NCBI RefSeq assembly: GCF_020382885.2
Contig: NC_058499.1
Location: 8,045,872-8,109,871 of the forward strand
DNA: 64,000 bases
Source: Scatophagus argus
Lineage: Eukaryota; Chordata; Actinopteri; Scatophagidae
Direction: 5' to 3'
Made by a program: the position numbers and the translations under genes. Positions within the stretch are counted from its first letter, which is position 1; every line of letters begins with the position of its first letter. Below are positions 26,101 through 36,521 of this stretch, piece by piece. The notes under the pieces were generated by a model. That model worked only from the letters and a program-made list of their open reading frames with translations. It was not told the origin of the DNA and made no database searches.

Positions 26101-26912
26101 GGAAGTGGAAGTGGATGTTGCACTACAGAGACAGCCGTCGGCTAAAAGAAAATGCAAGGTACGGGTTCAGATTTTTTCTGCTTCCTTAAATAGCAGATTA
26201 CAGGTGTTCTGAAGGCCTTTCATTTTTTTGTAATTCAATTTTTTAAATAATTTTTCCATTGCTAAAACACTAAAGGTGAACACAACAATAAAAATCATTG
26301 TAGAAGCGGCAACAGAATATACCATTATCCACAGTTCCTTTCTTTGCAGTCAGATCTCTTTCCCAGATTTTGCTTTCATTTTCGCAGTTACCATACAGCG
26401 TAATGTCATAATTTTATGAAAGACTGATGCTAAACTCTTATCTGTCTGAACATTGTGTTTCTCTTCCCACATCCAGATTGAGCACAGAGGCAAAAGAGAA
26501 GAAGCACTTGTTAAACTGGTGCCAAGAAGTTGGAATATTGGAAATCTTGCCTTACCATGAGTGTGACTTCATGTCAAGAGATCAGCCTGACTATCTCACA
26601 TGTTTGGTCCGTTTACAGGTCCAGAATATATCAACCCGATACCCTGTTTTTATAACTGGTGAGACACTACTGCATAAATACATGAACTGGACACCCCCAA
26701 AAGTCAATGTAGTACTGACCAAGTTTCTGCATTGTGTCTAGGTGAACCTGTAAAGGTTTTAGTTACTGTTCAGTGCAAATGACATGACGTTTTTCTTTCT
26801 TATTCTTACAGATACAGCAACAACAGGCAGCTCATTTGAAGCCAATGGAATCTTAACAATGACTTTTGGCTCTATCCTGACGTGTTCTCCGAGTGAAATA
26901 TTTACAGTGTGA
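11152..26912 (+). CDS. tasor2: tasor2 (fam208b): HUSH-related TASOR paralogue, complete, 22 coding exons
   Basis: Paralogue of TASOR, the scaffold of the HUSH silencing complex; TASOR2 is reported to form an alternative complex with MPP8 and periphilin. Exons: 11152-11185, 11463-11611, 11927-12022, 12116-12188, 13981-14072, 14180-14317, 14665-14798, 14925-14941, 15114-15213, 15336-15430, 15566-15672, 15968-16040, 16158-16229, 16402-18612, 19004-19736, 19939-20395, 21006-24560, 25599-25721, 25799-25952, 26053-26158, 26477-26658, 26812-26912. They sum to 8802 nt, 2933 residues (human about 2430). Residues 1 to ~393 form the TASOR-type N-terminal pseudo-PARP region ([26 protein letters not shown]). 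Near residue 1372 is ALHGPWDF...MWIGLFYSR, shared with TASOR. The giant exons 14 and 17 encode disordered, Ser/Glu-rich sequence. Exons 17 (end) to 22 encode the PIN-like C-terminus ([16 protein letters not shown]). Exon 1 is inferred from phase and position and is the least certain. Confidence 0.93.
12701..12745. repeat. fish LINE-type 3' tail fragment in tasor2 intron 4
   Basis: Contains AATCCTTTATTAGTCCCATA followed by ACTGGGAAATT, a short motif I recognise as recurring in teleost LINE/SINE 3' ends. Only this fragment is visible; family assignment is from memory. Confidence 0.4.
14925..14941 (+). other. tasor2: 17-nt microexon 8 of tasor2
   Basis: The AG at 14923-14924 and the GTAAGT donor after 14941 delimit 17 nt. 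Joining exon 7 (phase 2) through it to exon 9 (phase 2 in, 1 out) gives an open frame reading SKEKELV across the joins. Skipping it would join 14798 to 15114 out of phase, so inclusion is needed for the full frame. Confidence 0.75.
18186..18269 (+). repeat. tasor2: tandem 42-nt coding repeat in tasor2 exon 14
   Basis: Two head-to-tail 42-nt units (18186-18227 and 18228-18269) encode [14 protein letters not shown] and [14 protein letters not shown]. They differ at a few bases, so the duplication is relatively young. The frame is kept. Confidence 0.9.
20396..21005 (+). other. tasor2: GC-AG intron 16 of tasor2
   Basis: The exon ends CAG AAG at 20395 and the intron begins GCAAGT, a strong match to the U1 consensus except for C at +2. 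The acceptor is a CT-rich tract ending at 21005. Both sides are phase 0 and the next exon is open for 3.5 kb. No GT donor nearby would keep the frame. GC-AG introns are a known minority class. Confidence 0.8.
21740..22310 (+). repeat. tasor2: two-copy internal duplication (~90 codons each) in tasor2 exon 17
   Basis: Copy one is about 21740-22017 and copy two about 22018-22310. Both carry in the same order LPV...D(S/P)DSV, C(F/I)T(D/E)CN, DDACYD or [17 protein letters not shown] or [11 protein letters not shown], and ESSESDICL or [12 protein letters not shown] similarity is still visible. This adds to the protein's excess length over human. Confidence 0.8.
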
Positions 26913-26980
26913 CCTGAAAAAATAAGATGGACATACTGAAATTGTGCTTCAAGTACAACTCAAAACTCACTGGATGTGAG

Positions 26981-26986
26981 AATAAA
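26981..26986 (+). terminator. tasor2: candidate proximal poly(A) signal of tasor2
   Basis: AATAAA 69 nt after the stop codon, followed by T-rich runs near 27010-27040 that could serve as the downstream element. A second AATAAA is at 27494-27499, so two 3' UTR lengths are possible. Confidence 0.5.
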
Positions 26987-27859
26987 CCAGTAATTTACCA
27001 GTAATGGTGGTTTTTTTTTTGTTTTGTTTTTTTTTTTTTGTTTGTAAGTTATCATTCATGATGCCAGTATGCAGCTGGGTGTGCTGTGTACAGTATGTAT
27101 TTTGTTTTGTATATTTTTATTGTAAGTTGTAAACAAGTTATTAGTTATTTTACAGTGTATATTTTGTCTTTGTTACAATCCTGACTTTAAAAACTTGCTG
27201 CACAATCATTGTTGCTTGTTAAATGATTACTTTTTCATGTTACCAAGGCAGTTCAGAGATTGTTTTGTAGACACAAATTGATTTTGGTACCTAGACAAAG
27301 CCTTGCAACAAACTAGGCGGTTTTCAATTGGTGTGCATTTTACATATTTAAGTCTATTAATGTACACTGTTATGGTTGCTGACAGTTATTATTAACCCTT
27401 AGTGTTTGTGCAGAACAATTTAACATAATCACTCAGTGCTTACTTAATATGTGTATTTTTTTATGATACTCACTGTACAGCACAGAGACTGAGAATAAAT
27501 CGTTTTGCTTCAAAAAATCATCGTACTGGTTGAAGAATCTGCATTTTGATCCTGACAACTCGCACAGCATGATGTGATCATGCACACGGACCGTCCGTAC
27601 AGCAGGATGACCCATTACACTTCAGATTAATTTCTAGCCAGAAATGGGATTTGACAGTACATGAATGAAAACAATTTGAAATCTGTTTTTGGTATGAGTT
27701 GTGGTTCTATTTATATATATATATGTATATATATCCAGTCAGATCATTGACTGTATGTGAAACCTCAAAAAAACAAACTTCAGAACTTCAGACTTTGTCA
27801 GTATATTTTTACATACACCAAAATCCCATTGCTGATTGAACACACACACATGCAAGATA

Positions 27860-28070
27860 CAGTGAAACACACAGGAACAGTGGGCTGCCACGTCAGATGC
27901 CTGGGGATTAGGTGCCTTGCTCGAGGGCACATCAGCTATTGCTAATGCAGGGGATAGCGGTGATTAATCATTCCACCGCCGCCCAGAATTTTTTCCTGCC
28001 AGTCTGGGGGGGGCGGGAGGGGGTCGACCCTCCAGTCAAAAGCCACTTTTAGGCCATGGCTGCCCCGTAG
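27860..28070. repeat. teleost interspersed-repeat remnant
   Basis: Includes GATTAGGTGCCTTGCTCGAG followed by GGCACATCAGC, a motif very common in fish intergenic repeats, then an imperfect palindromic GC-rich stretch. I cannot assign the class with confidence. Confidence 0.5.
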
Positions 28071-28505
28071 TAGGTAAAGTGATGCAATCTTAAGTTAAGA
28101 ACTTCATATAACCAAAAGAGGGCCTCACTGAGAAAATAACTTCCAACATGACAGCAGAAGCACACTGAATACCAGTCACAAAACATTCAAGGTCAGTGTT
28201 ATGATGAAGGAGATACATTTTGAAGAAAAATGTGATCAGAAGGCAATGTAAAACTGATAAAACAGCATCAGTAAATATAAAAACATGCTGTGCTTCAGAG
28301 TTTTCAGAATCCAAAGACATATAAAATCCATTCTTAAAATAAAACGAACACTAATTGTCACTATTGATCATCATTATTTATGCTTAGCCACTGCAACCAA
28401 GTAAAACAGACTCTCAACACAACTTATTTGCAAGATTTGGGATGCGACTTAAAGCAAACAAGAAAAAAATCCATCAAGTTTCTACTCACATGTCTAGGTC
28501 ATATA

Positions 28506-28591
28506 CATTGAAGTATCAGAATCAGAATTCCTTTCCCTTCGGTGATAAATAAAGGAATTCTTATTCTGATTCTGATTCTGATACTTCAATG
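28506..28591. repeat. inverted repeat with GATTCT-type tail
   Basis: The left arm (28506-28534, CATTGAAGTATCAGAATCAG onward) is the reverse complement of the right arm (28551-28591), which has 12 extra bases of TCTGATTCTGAT-type repeat. The loop is only 16 nt. The ATAAATAAAGGAATTCTTAT core resembles a fish retroposon tail, so two tails may have met in opposite orientation. Confidence 0.8.
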
Positions 28592-29440
28592 TGTGACTAT
28601 GAATTGAAAAGAACATGAAATTATCTGATAGCGCCCCCTCTTGGTTATGTCTTGTAAATAAAAAGACATGCAATGGTGAACAGTAGCCCTAATACAAGTA
28701 AGGACCTGGAATTGTTGGAAATAAAGGGACATGGTTCAGAAAAAACAGCAAATCTAAAAAAAACAAAAAAAAACAAAAAAAAAAAACAAAAGTGTTTTTT
28801 TGAGAAAATTTTCTATAAAAGTCTACGTCACAAGACTGACTGGTAATCTTTCAGAAATGTTTTGCATACTTAACTGCATTGTCATATAATCTGGACAAAA
28901 TAATTCTGTCCAGCAGAATTATAAACACATTTCTGTCCAGCCAAACTCAAGAATTTGCGCCTTTAAAAAAAATAATAATATTCCAAAACAACGCAACAGG
29001 AAACTGGACCCTCAATTTAAAACAGGTAGCATTATAAGATGAGCTGATCTGATCGCCGTGTGCAACATTCATCAAGGTGAACTAAACTGTCTCAAAATGC
29101 TCAAAACGTTTGCGATAACAAAGTCAGAAAGTGTCGATAGTTTTTCTCTAAGGACAATGTGACACAGCGGATGTGGACCGAAAGCCGAAGCTGATCGTCG
29201 TTGTGGTCTGGTAAAAAAAAAAAAAAATCTTCCTAAGCGAATCGCCTGTGACTCATTTAAAGCCGGTCCTCGTCAGCCATTGCTACAGCTAAAACATTAC
29301 CAGTCCAACATGAGCTGCTGCAATTTGTTTATAGAGCTGCCTCATTTGGAGTAACTACTAAACGACATGGACGAACGGACTTCCTGCGCATCGTCAGACG
29401 CAGATGAACCGCTCGAACACGCCAGAGCTATGTAGGCAGA

Positions 29441-29670
29441 CGGGGACTTGTGCGCATGTGCGGTGTAGTTACTTTGGGGATGGGTCTATCGATGGAATCA
29501 AGATGGCGACTCTGGCGAAAGCGCCAATATATTTACTGAAGTAGATGTCAAAAATTAACCGCAGTTGCGGGTTTTCTCAAGCCCTTTGAGGGTTCCGTGA
29601 AACATGAAGATCGGGAGCATGTTTTGGAAGAGGATCTGACCGGGTTTAATATCGCACCAAAGTCAGCGAG
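29441..29670 (+). promoter_or_regulatory. taf3: taf3 promoter and 5' leader: NRF1-like and YY1-like sites, 11-codon uORF
   Basis: TGCGCATGTGCG at 29451-29462 is one base from the NRF1 palindrome. CAAGATGGCGAC at 29499-29510 matches the YY1 site typical of TATA-less housekeeping promoters, where it sits near the transcription start. A uORF runs from ATG at 29604 to TGA at 29637-29639, 31 nt before the main start. Binding is inferred. Confidence 0.55.
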
Positions 29671-32600
29671 ATGTGCGAGAGCTATGCCCGCTCGCTGCTG
29701 CGTGTTTCGGTGGCGCAGATCTGCCAGGCTCTGGGCTGGGATGCGGTTCAGCTTACTGCGTGCGATCTGCTGTCCGATGTGCTAAATCGATATATCCAGC
29801 AGTTAGCCAGGGCCTGTCATCGGTACTCCGAGCTCTGTAAGTCGCCTGCTTAATACCCTGATCACTTTTTTAACCCAAAAAGTGAAGTAGTCGATCACGT
29901 TGTTGTTGACTGGTTCTACAGCTGGCGCCCCCTAGCAAAGGTTGATATGTCAAAAAGTACAGTAGCTATATAGCTAAGCAGCTTTCATGTATTGTTATTG
30001 TGGCTGTGATGCTTTGCGCTTGTAGTCACCACATCGTAAGTAGTGAATGTCACGACGTTTTATGATCTGCAAAAAGATTTGCTCACTTTGGAACCTGTTG
30101 AGCGTTGACTGCTTAAGGCTGAATGTCAACATCAGTCAGGGCTCCTCCTTTTGTGTGCAGCATAACACACCTTTATGTGTGTAGTCAAACTTTTGTTTCA
30201 GGCTATTATTAACCCTAATGGTGTTGTGAAGAAGAGGCTTGCAGGGTTTGTGTTGAGGTCTAATGGCTTGTTTTGGTGGTTCGTTTCAGATGGAAGAACG
30301 GATCCAGTCCTGGATGATGTCAGTCAGGCCTTCAGGTTGCTGGGGGTGAGTCTGAATGAACTGGAAGACTACGTCCACAACCTGGAGCCTGTGGCCTTCA
30401 TCCATCAGACGCCGCTCTTTCCTGTTAGCAAAAACAATGTACTGCAGTTTCCTCAACCTGGAGCCCGAGATGCAGAGGAAAGGAAGGATTACATTCCAGA
30501 TTACATGCCACCCCTGGTCTCCTTACAAGAAGGTCAGGGCATATCATGGCTTTATGTACATCTCTCAGTGTGTATCCCACAGGTTTTGATGTATTTTTGG
30601 CAGACAGCATATTTAAGCTAATGCACAGGTGATATAGTATACATAATGCAAATGTACACTCACTTGCCAGTATTGGATGCAACCACGCGGAACTAATTTA
30701 TCTTATGTTTATGATGTTATAACGATAGCTGTTTGTTGTTGTTGTTGTTTTATACACATATATATATCCACTCTATTCATCAAAATCCTCAAAAATGATC
30801 ATAAAGTTCAACAACTCCCTATTTTAGTTTTAACAAAACTGAACATTATAAACTTTGTGAAGGTAGGTTGTATTAGACTGCAGTTTTAGTTTTAGCTTGA
30901 TTTACCTGATAAACTGTGTCTAAGTCCATTTGTTTGGAGGGTCACCTTAATAACTTGCGTATGTGGTAAAACATGGTTGTGAGAGTCATTTAACTGAAAA
31001 CAGTGCACAACTCATTTTTTTGTCCCTTTTTCTTTCTAGAAGAGGAGGAGGAGGAGGTCCTTGCTGATATGGGCACCTCAGCCGAAGCTATGCAGGTGGC
31101 CCTGGAAGAGGATGAGGAGGAAATGGACGAAGACGAGGCGGTCAACGATGAAAATCACCCACTGAAGAGGCACCTGGACAGTCCTGATGCAGCTATGGGC
31201 ATGATGCCTACCTCCAAGAGACCACGCATGTACCCTGGCCTCAGCCCAGAATGGGGGGTTGAGCCCAGGGAGCCCCTTACCTCTCTCAACCCTCAACGTG
31301 TTCCCCCAGGCATGTTGCCCTCTCATGAAAGCCTTGACCCCCTGTCACCTGAAACACCGCCTGGGGCTTTGCCCTCCTTCAGACCTCTGCCGGTAGTACC
31401 AAAGCACTCTGATCAAAAGGGCCTCACCACTCCAGGAAGAAAGCCCAAGGTTTCATCACCTGGCAGACAACGGACTAAGTCCCCTAAAGGGGTCATTCCT
31501 GTTCCGGTGGGTGGTAGTCCCATCCATTCTCCAAAACCGTCTAAGGAAAGAAAGAAATCTCCAGGAAGGACAAAGAGTCCAAAAAGCCCCAAGAGCCCAA
31601 AGATGGTTTCAGCCAAAACATCCCAACCCCAGAGCAAGACAGATGCTGTACATAAGCTACCGCTGTCTGCACTGAGTGAGAGGATGGGCAAAGAGAACAT
31701 CCATATGCGTCTAAATATGGAGGACAGGGACTTAGCTGAGGGCCCCTTCAAGAAACTGGAGCCTGATAATACAGCTATTGATGACTCAATTGATGCTGTG
31801 ATTGCCAGAGCGTGTGCTGAGCGGGAGCCTGATCCTTTTGCTTTCTCTTCGGGCTCTGATTCTGATAGCAATGGATTCTCCAGTCCCAGGAGGCTGACTA
31901 TCATGGAGCCGTCTACACCTAAAATCCTGACCGGAGCGAGCAACTCTGTAAAAGACACTTCAACGCCACTTCATCTACAGGCACATACAGGCCTAGGAAA
32001 TTGGACTATGGATGATTCAATCAATGAGGTGATCCGAAAGGTCAACCAGGGGGGTCCTTCCGCACCCCCACCAAACCAGGGGGAATATGTGTCATCAGGA
32101 TCAGCCTCTCCACCCACTCCTGAGCCTCTGCTCAAGGTGTTTGAGGAGAAGAACAAGACTGTGTCATCAGTAGATGTGAAGAAAAAGCTGAAGAAGGAGC
32201 TCAAAACTAAAATGAAGAAGAAGGAGAAAGACAAACCGAAAGACAAAGACCGGGAAAAGGATAAGAGCAAGGTCAAAGAGAAGAACAAGGATAAGAACAG
32301 GGATAAAAATAAGGAGTTTTCCAAGGATGGCAAGATGCCCTGGAAAGACTTTGGAGTTCTGAAGGATGATGAGCTCTTTGTTCAGCGAGACTTTACTCTG
32401 CCTGAGGGCTCCATCAAGATTAAATCCAGAGATGGAGATGGCCCTAAGAAGGAGAAAGAGAAACACAAAGACAAAAAGAAGGATAAAGAAAAAAGTAAAA
32501 AGGACAAAGAAAAGAAGGAAAAGAGTAAAGACCGGAGCAAGGACGACAGGCAGAAACAATCTGCGTTGGCCCCTTTTGCTCTGGTTGAAGTCCCACCACT

Positions 32601-35600
32601 CTTCAGCCCCTCTGCCTGCTTGCGCATGCCCTCCATGCTTCCTCCTTTGGCACCGATCCTCCAGGATAAGGACGTAAAGAGCAAAGAGAAGGACAAAAAG
32701 AAAGAAAAGAAGGAGAAGAAGAAAAAGAAAGACAAGGAGAAGGATAAGGAACGAGAGAAGGCCAAGGAAAAGGAGAGGGAGAAAGAAGAGAAGAGGAAAG
32801 AAAAAGAGAGGGAAAAGGAAAAACGAGAAAAGGAAAAAGAGAAAGAAAAAGAACGGATTCGATTGGAGAAGGTAACTTTTTTCCCAGTCGGTCTGTCATT
32901 ATGTGTCTGTGTTAAGAGTGTCACTGAAATTTACCCGATCCTTTCTGTTTCCAGGTGAAAGTAGACACTCCAGCAGCTTTGCCGTCTCCAGTCATCCCCA
33001 GACTGACTCTCAGGGTGGGAGCAGGCCAGGACAAAATGTAAGTGTTGAATGAAGGTTTCTAGGGATATCTCTGGTAGCCTAGAGGGCTAGGAATTGAACC
33101 TCAACAACTTTTTCATTATCATCATTCTTATTATAGCAATATTGATAACTGCCAAGTACATACATATTCAAACAGTAGGATTTAAAAACTTTTTTTGCCC
33201 AAAGAGTACCATTCTGTTATTACTGCATATTTAACTCATATTGTGGTTAAAAGCAATCTGATATTACATTATATATCTTACGTAGAGATTATTAATCAGA
33301 ATCTGTATTTGTCTCTCAGTGTTATCAGCAAGGTGGTTCCAAATTCAGAACCCAAGACTCCGACACCCAAGACCCCCGCTGCCAAATCTGGACCCGGGAA
33401 TCGGCCTCGGACTCCACCACCACCCCCAATACTCTCTCCTGTCCCGCCCATTCTGCCCCCACCTCCCTCTCCACTTCCACCACCTCCTGCCCCGTCTTCG
33501 TTGCTCTCTCCTGCCCCTATGCTCTCTCCTGCCGCGTCCCTCAAAACACCAGTCCGCAGCGTCGTAACTGAGACCGTCAGTACCTACGTGGTGAGTGATC
33601 GTACTCTGGATTGTTTAACGGTCATTTGTGCAGGGTGGATCATCTTCATGCACAGCAAAGTGCGTGTAGTGTGTCTCACCACTAATCTGCAGAAAGATAT
33701 TTGATCATTGAGCAGCATGTTGCTAACTGCTTTTGTCATGTATTTACCCAAGATCCGAGATGAATGGGGAAACCAGATCTGGATTTGCCCTGGATGCAAC
33801 AAGCCTGATGACGGTAGTCCCATGATAGGTTGTGATGACTGTGATGATTGGTATCACTGGTAAGAGACTTATTTCCTTGTATTTTTCTTTCTTTGATTAA
33901 TGACCCCCTCCGTACCTTGTTGTGTGTTCATAAAGTTTTGCATAGTTGACAATCAAGCTTCGGCTGAGGTGCCCATATCAGCAAGGACCTCCTCCTCCTC
34001 CTCCTCTTCTAGAAAGAGAAAGGGACAAAAAAAAATGAGTTGTGCACTGTTTTCCGTTAAATGACTCTCTTAAATGGCCCAAGTTTTAACAGCTCCAGTT
34101 GTCAACAGTCAGCCTTAATTTACTGTGTTTGTGCCAATATGTGAGATTTGGGGTCATAGTTTAAGTATCTTTCAGTATCCAGCAATGAAAATGAAAGAAA
34201 TACGCGTGAAGACATTTTTGTCAATTATTTTTAAAAATGAAGGCTCATTGGCCATTGAAATGTTGGCAAATGACCAGTAAGAAAATAAAATTACCAAAAA
34301 TATCATTAATACATGGTTCTTATTACAAAATGTTCAAATTTTCACCCTTGAAAATATAAAATATATAGGTAGCAAAAAAAAGAAAGATATTGTTAATTAA
34401 TCCCAGCCAGCCCCTTCAAATGAAAGTATGGTAAAGAAGTGCTGTTCGACTGCAGTTTGGTATTACGTCTGTCAGCTCCTCTCTCTCCTGGCCTTTTTCT
34501 TTCTTGGTCCAGTCCATTCTTAAGCTTTCACGTGATAAGAAACTCGCTCTTGGCTCAGGTATTGCGCAGAGTGTACAGCATACAGTTGCAGAGGCAAAGC
34601 GCAGGACAGGTATATGTCAAATCAGAATTTCTGTGCAACAGTGTGAAGGGATTTAGTGTTGCTGTCGCTCTCTGGTCACCGACTGTTTGTGTAGCTGTGC
34701 CTGGGATATGACACAGTTATGTCACTGTGTCTCAAAACCACTGAGATTTTTTTTTTCCCATCACTCTCCGACGCGGCTGCCTGCATGTGTCGGTTCTGGC
34801 TGTGTCACACGAGAGTCTTATCTCATTGGTCGCACTTGGACAGATCAGCAACCGCCGAGGTGAAAGTTGAAATAATGTGAACTTTGAACGCAACGCTCAA
34901 GCAGCACCTTTGAGCCATGTGCACCACTATGTATAGAGCTTTGCTGAGTTGGGCACTAAAGCTCTCCCCATAGGAAAACAATGGGATAGCCAACACAGAT
35001 TGGTTTTGCCTCTGATGCGTAGAGGTCTTAATTTTACTTGGGTCACACCCCTTTCCCATCTCTGTCAGGTGGTGACATTTGGATAAAGAGTGAAGTGGAG
35101 CAAGGTGGACAGATAAAAAGAGAAAAAAGAGGTTCCTTGAGGCTGATGTAGCCAAATGTTTGAAAACAGCAAATAATTAATTTAGCGGCGTTACCGGTCA
35201 GTCACATCAGCCTAGTGAGCCTGAAGGCACTGACAGCAGAGAGCAGCAGCCCACTGAGCCCAGTGATACCAGTTCAAGTCATGGTTTTTGCAGCTGAAGC
35301 GGAAAGATAGACGGCTATAGGGATAAGATAAGCAAGGTCTGGGTTTGCTGGCTGACTGTTCGGGTATATTGAGTGCCCTCTGATGAAACATCTTCAGCTT
35401 TTCAGTGAGCTAGATGTAACTTCTACTATCACTGTAAGGATACTGGTACTGGTGTGATAGTAAAGGCCTCAATTTATTCCATTTAAGAGACGATACTTAA
35501 GTGTATTTGAATAGTAATTAGTTTGGGCTTACTGAATTGTAATAGTGGCGTACTGAAAGATGTGGTCTTAGACCCTCGGTAGAAATGCATAAGTCGCTGC

Positions 35601-35771
35601 ATCCTGGACATCTTTTCACTAACCTGAACTTTGCTCTCTCTCTCTCATCCACTCAGGCCTTGCGTTGGGATCCTTACAGCCCCTCCTGAGGACCAGCAGT
35701 GGTTCTGTGTTAAATGTTCCAGCAAGAAGAAGGATAAAAAACACAAGAAAAGGAAACACAAACTGCATTGA
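29671..35771 (+). CDS. taf3: taf3: TFIID subunit 3, complete, seven coding exons
   Basis: Nuclear TFIID subunit that pairs with TAF10 and reads H3K4me3. Exons: 29671-29836, 30290-30532, 31040-32871, 32955-33037, 33320-33590, 33753-33859, 35657-35771; total 2817 nt, 938 residues (human 929). Residues 1 to ~80 are the histone fold, starting MCESYARSLLRVSVAQICQA. An acidic stretch and a basic Pro/Ser/Lys region (SPKSPKSPK) follow. Exon 3 then encodes a long KEKDK-type lysine/glutamate tract, followed by a proline-rich segment in exon 5. The PHD finger (about 875-925) begins IWICPGCNKPDDGSPMIGCD; the aromatic-cage and contact residues known from human (W868, D877, M882, W891) correspond to W875, D884, M889 and W898 and are all present. 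The protein ends KKHKKRKHKLH. All introns are GT-AG and phase-consistent. Confidence 0.97.
33956..34069 (-). repeat. inverted duplicate of the taf3 intron 2/exon 3 junction, in intron 6
   Basis: Read on the minus strand, this 114-bp block matches 30981-31089 almost base for base: the intron 2 end, the TTTCTTTCTAG acceptor, and the first 50 nt of exon 3 through GCCGAAGCT. Differences seen are one extra GAG codon, two extra T in a T run and two substitutions. It lies inside intron 6 and is non-coding on the sense strand. Confidence 0.95.
34790..35010. repeat. possible MITE-like repeat in taf3 intron 6
   Basis: Contains TGAACTTTGAACGCAACGCT, then CTCAAGCAGCACCTTTGAGC (itself a small inverted repeat), and CCATAGGAAAACAATGGGAT, motifs that resemble dispersed fish elements. 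The ends are not clear. Weak call. Confidence 0.3.
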
Positions 35772-36515
35772 GACTATGCAAAAAGCACACATTTCGGACT
35801 TTTTTTGGACTTAAAAGCCATCACTGAACACTTGTGGCACTGCTGTAAAATAATAATAAAAAAAAGGAAGTTTAAAATTGTGGCTGATACTAACATCTTG
35901 ATGATTTTTTTAAAGTGATGTCAGCCATGATGCTTTGTGAGTTGATAAGGAAAAAAAAAAGACTTTAACCAGCACATATCCAGCCTTAGTTCTCACGTGG
36001 GTTCTGTGGTTTTCTCTTTTCACCTGTAAATTGTTTACTTGTTGTTTTGGATGTCCATAGGAGATCGTGACAATTATGTTTGTATGAGGAGGCCATGACA
36101 ATTTGTGTGAGATGAGAACTCGTCAAAGCGTAACTGAAGATCGAAAACAGTTAATATCCATCGTCTTTATTTCTGTTTCCTTCTTGAACGACCCCTAAGT
36201 CACAGCTTTCCACAGTTTCTGCAGTATCATTGAAATGTCATGTATATAATGATGATGATGATGATGGTGATGACGGCATCAGGTGTGTGTAAATGTGTCC
36301 ATACCAACTTCCAAGCCAAGTGCATTTTGTTCTTTGGATTCTGACTGGTTAAATCCATTTGCAGATATTGGTTTTTAACTCAAATAATTTTCTGTAACTT
36401 CTGTACATTTTTTAAATTTAAAGTTTGTATTTTTATTTTTTTCTTCATATGGATTTGTCCTGGAATTATACTGTAGCTGTGCTTGTAATGTAATTCATTT
36501 CGCTGATATTTCAAT

Positions 36516-36521
36516 ATTAAA
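36516..36521 (+). terminator. taf3: candidate distal poly(A) signal of taf3
   Basis: ATTAAA about 745 nt after the stop codon. An earlier AATAAA at 35855-35860 could give a much shorter 3' UTR. A (GAT)n run lies between them at about 36248-36270. Confidence 0.5.

Larger units (their letters stand above)
27500..29440. other. intergenic, tasor2 to taf3
   Basis: About 1.9 kb with no supported gene. It holds a TA-rich microsatellite (near 27713-27733), an interspersed-repeat remnant (27860-28070), a short perfect-stem inverted repeat (28506-28591) and an A-rich tract near 28745-28795. The last few hundred bases grade into the taf3 promoter. Confidence 0.6.

Noticed and set aside
31413..31958. 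181-residue minus-strand ORF
   Set aside because: Lies wholly opposite taf3 exon 3, whose plus-strand product matches human TAF3 in order and content.
32382..32924. 180-residue minus-strand ORF rich in Ser and Phe
   Set aside because: It is the antisense shadow of the AAG/GAG-rich lysine-glutamate tract in taf3 exon 3; no splice or start context of its own.
33195..33704. 169-residue plus-strand ORF around taf3 exon 5
   Set aside because: Only 33320-33590 is exon; the flanks of the ORF are intron read-through.
33956..34069. Possible additional taf3 exon or alternative exon 3 on the sense strand
   Set aside because: The exon-like sequence is on the minus strand, so it cannot be spliced into taf3 mRNA as coding sequence.
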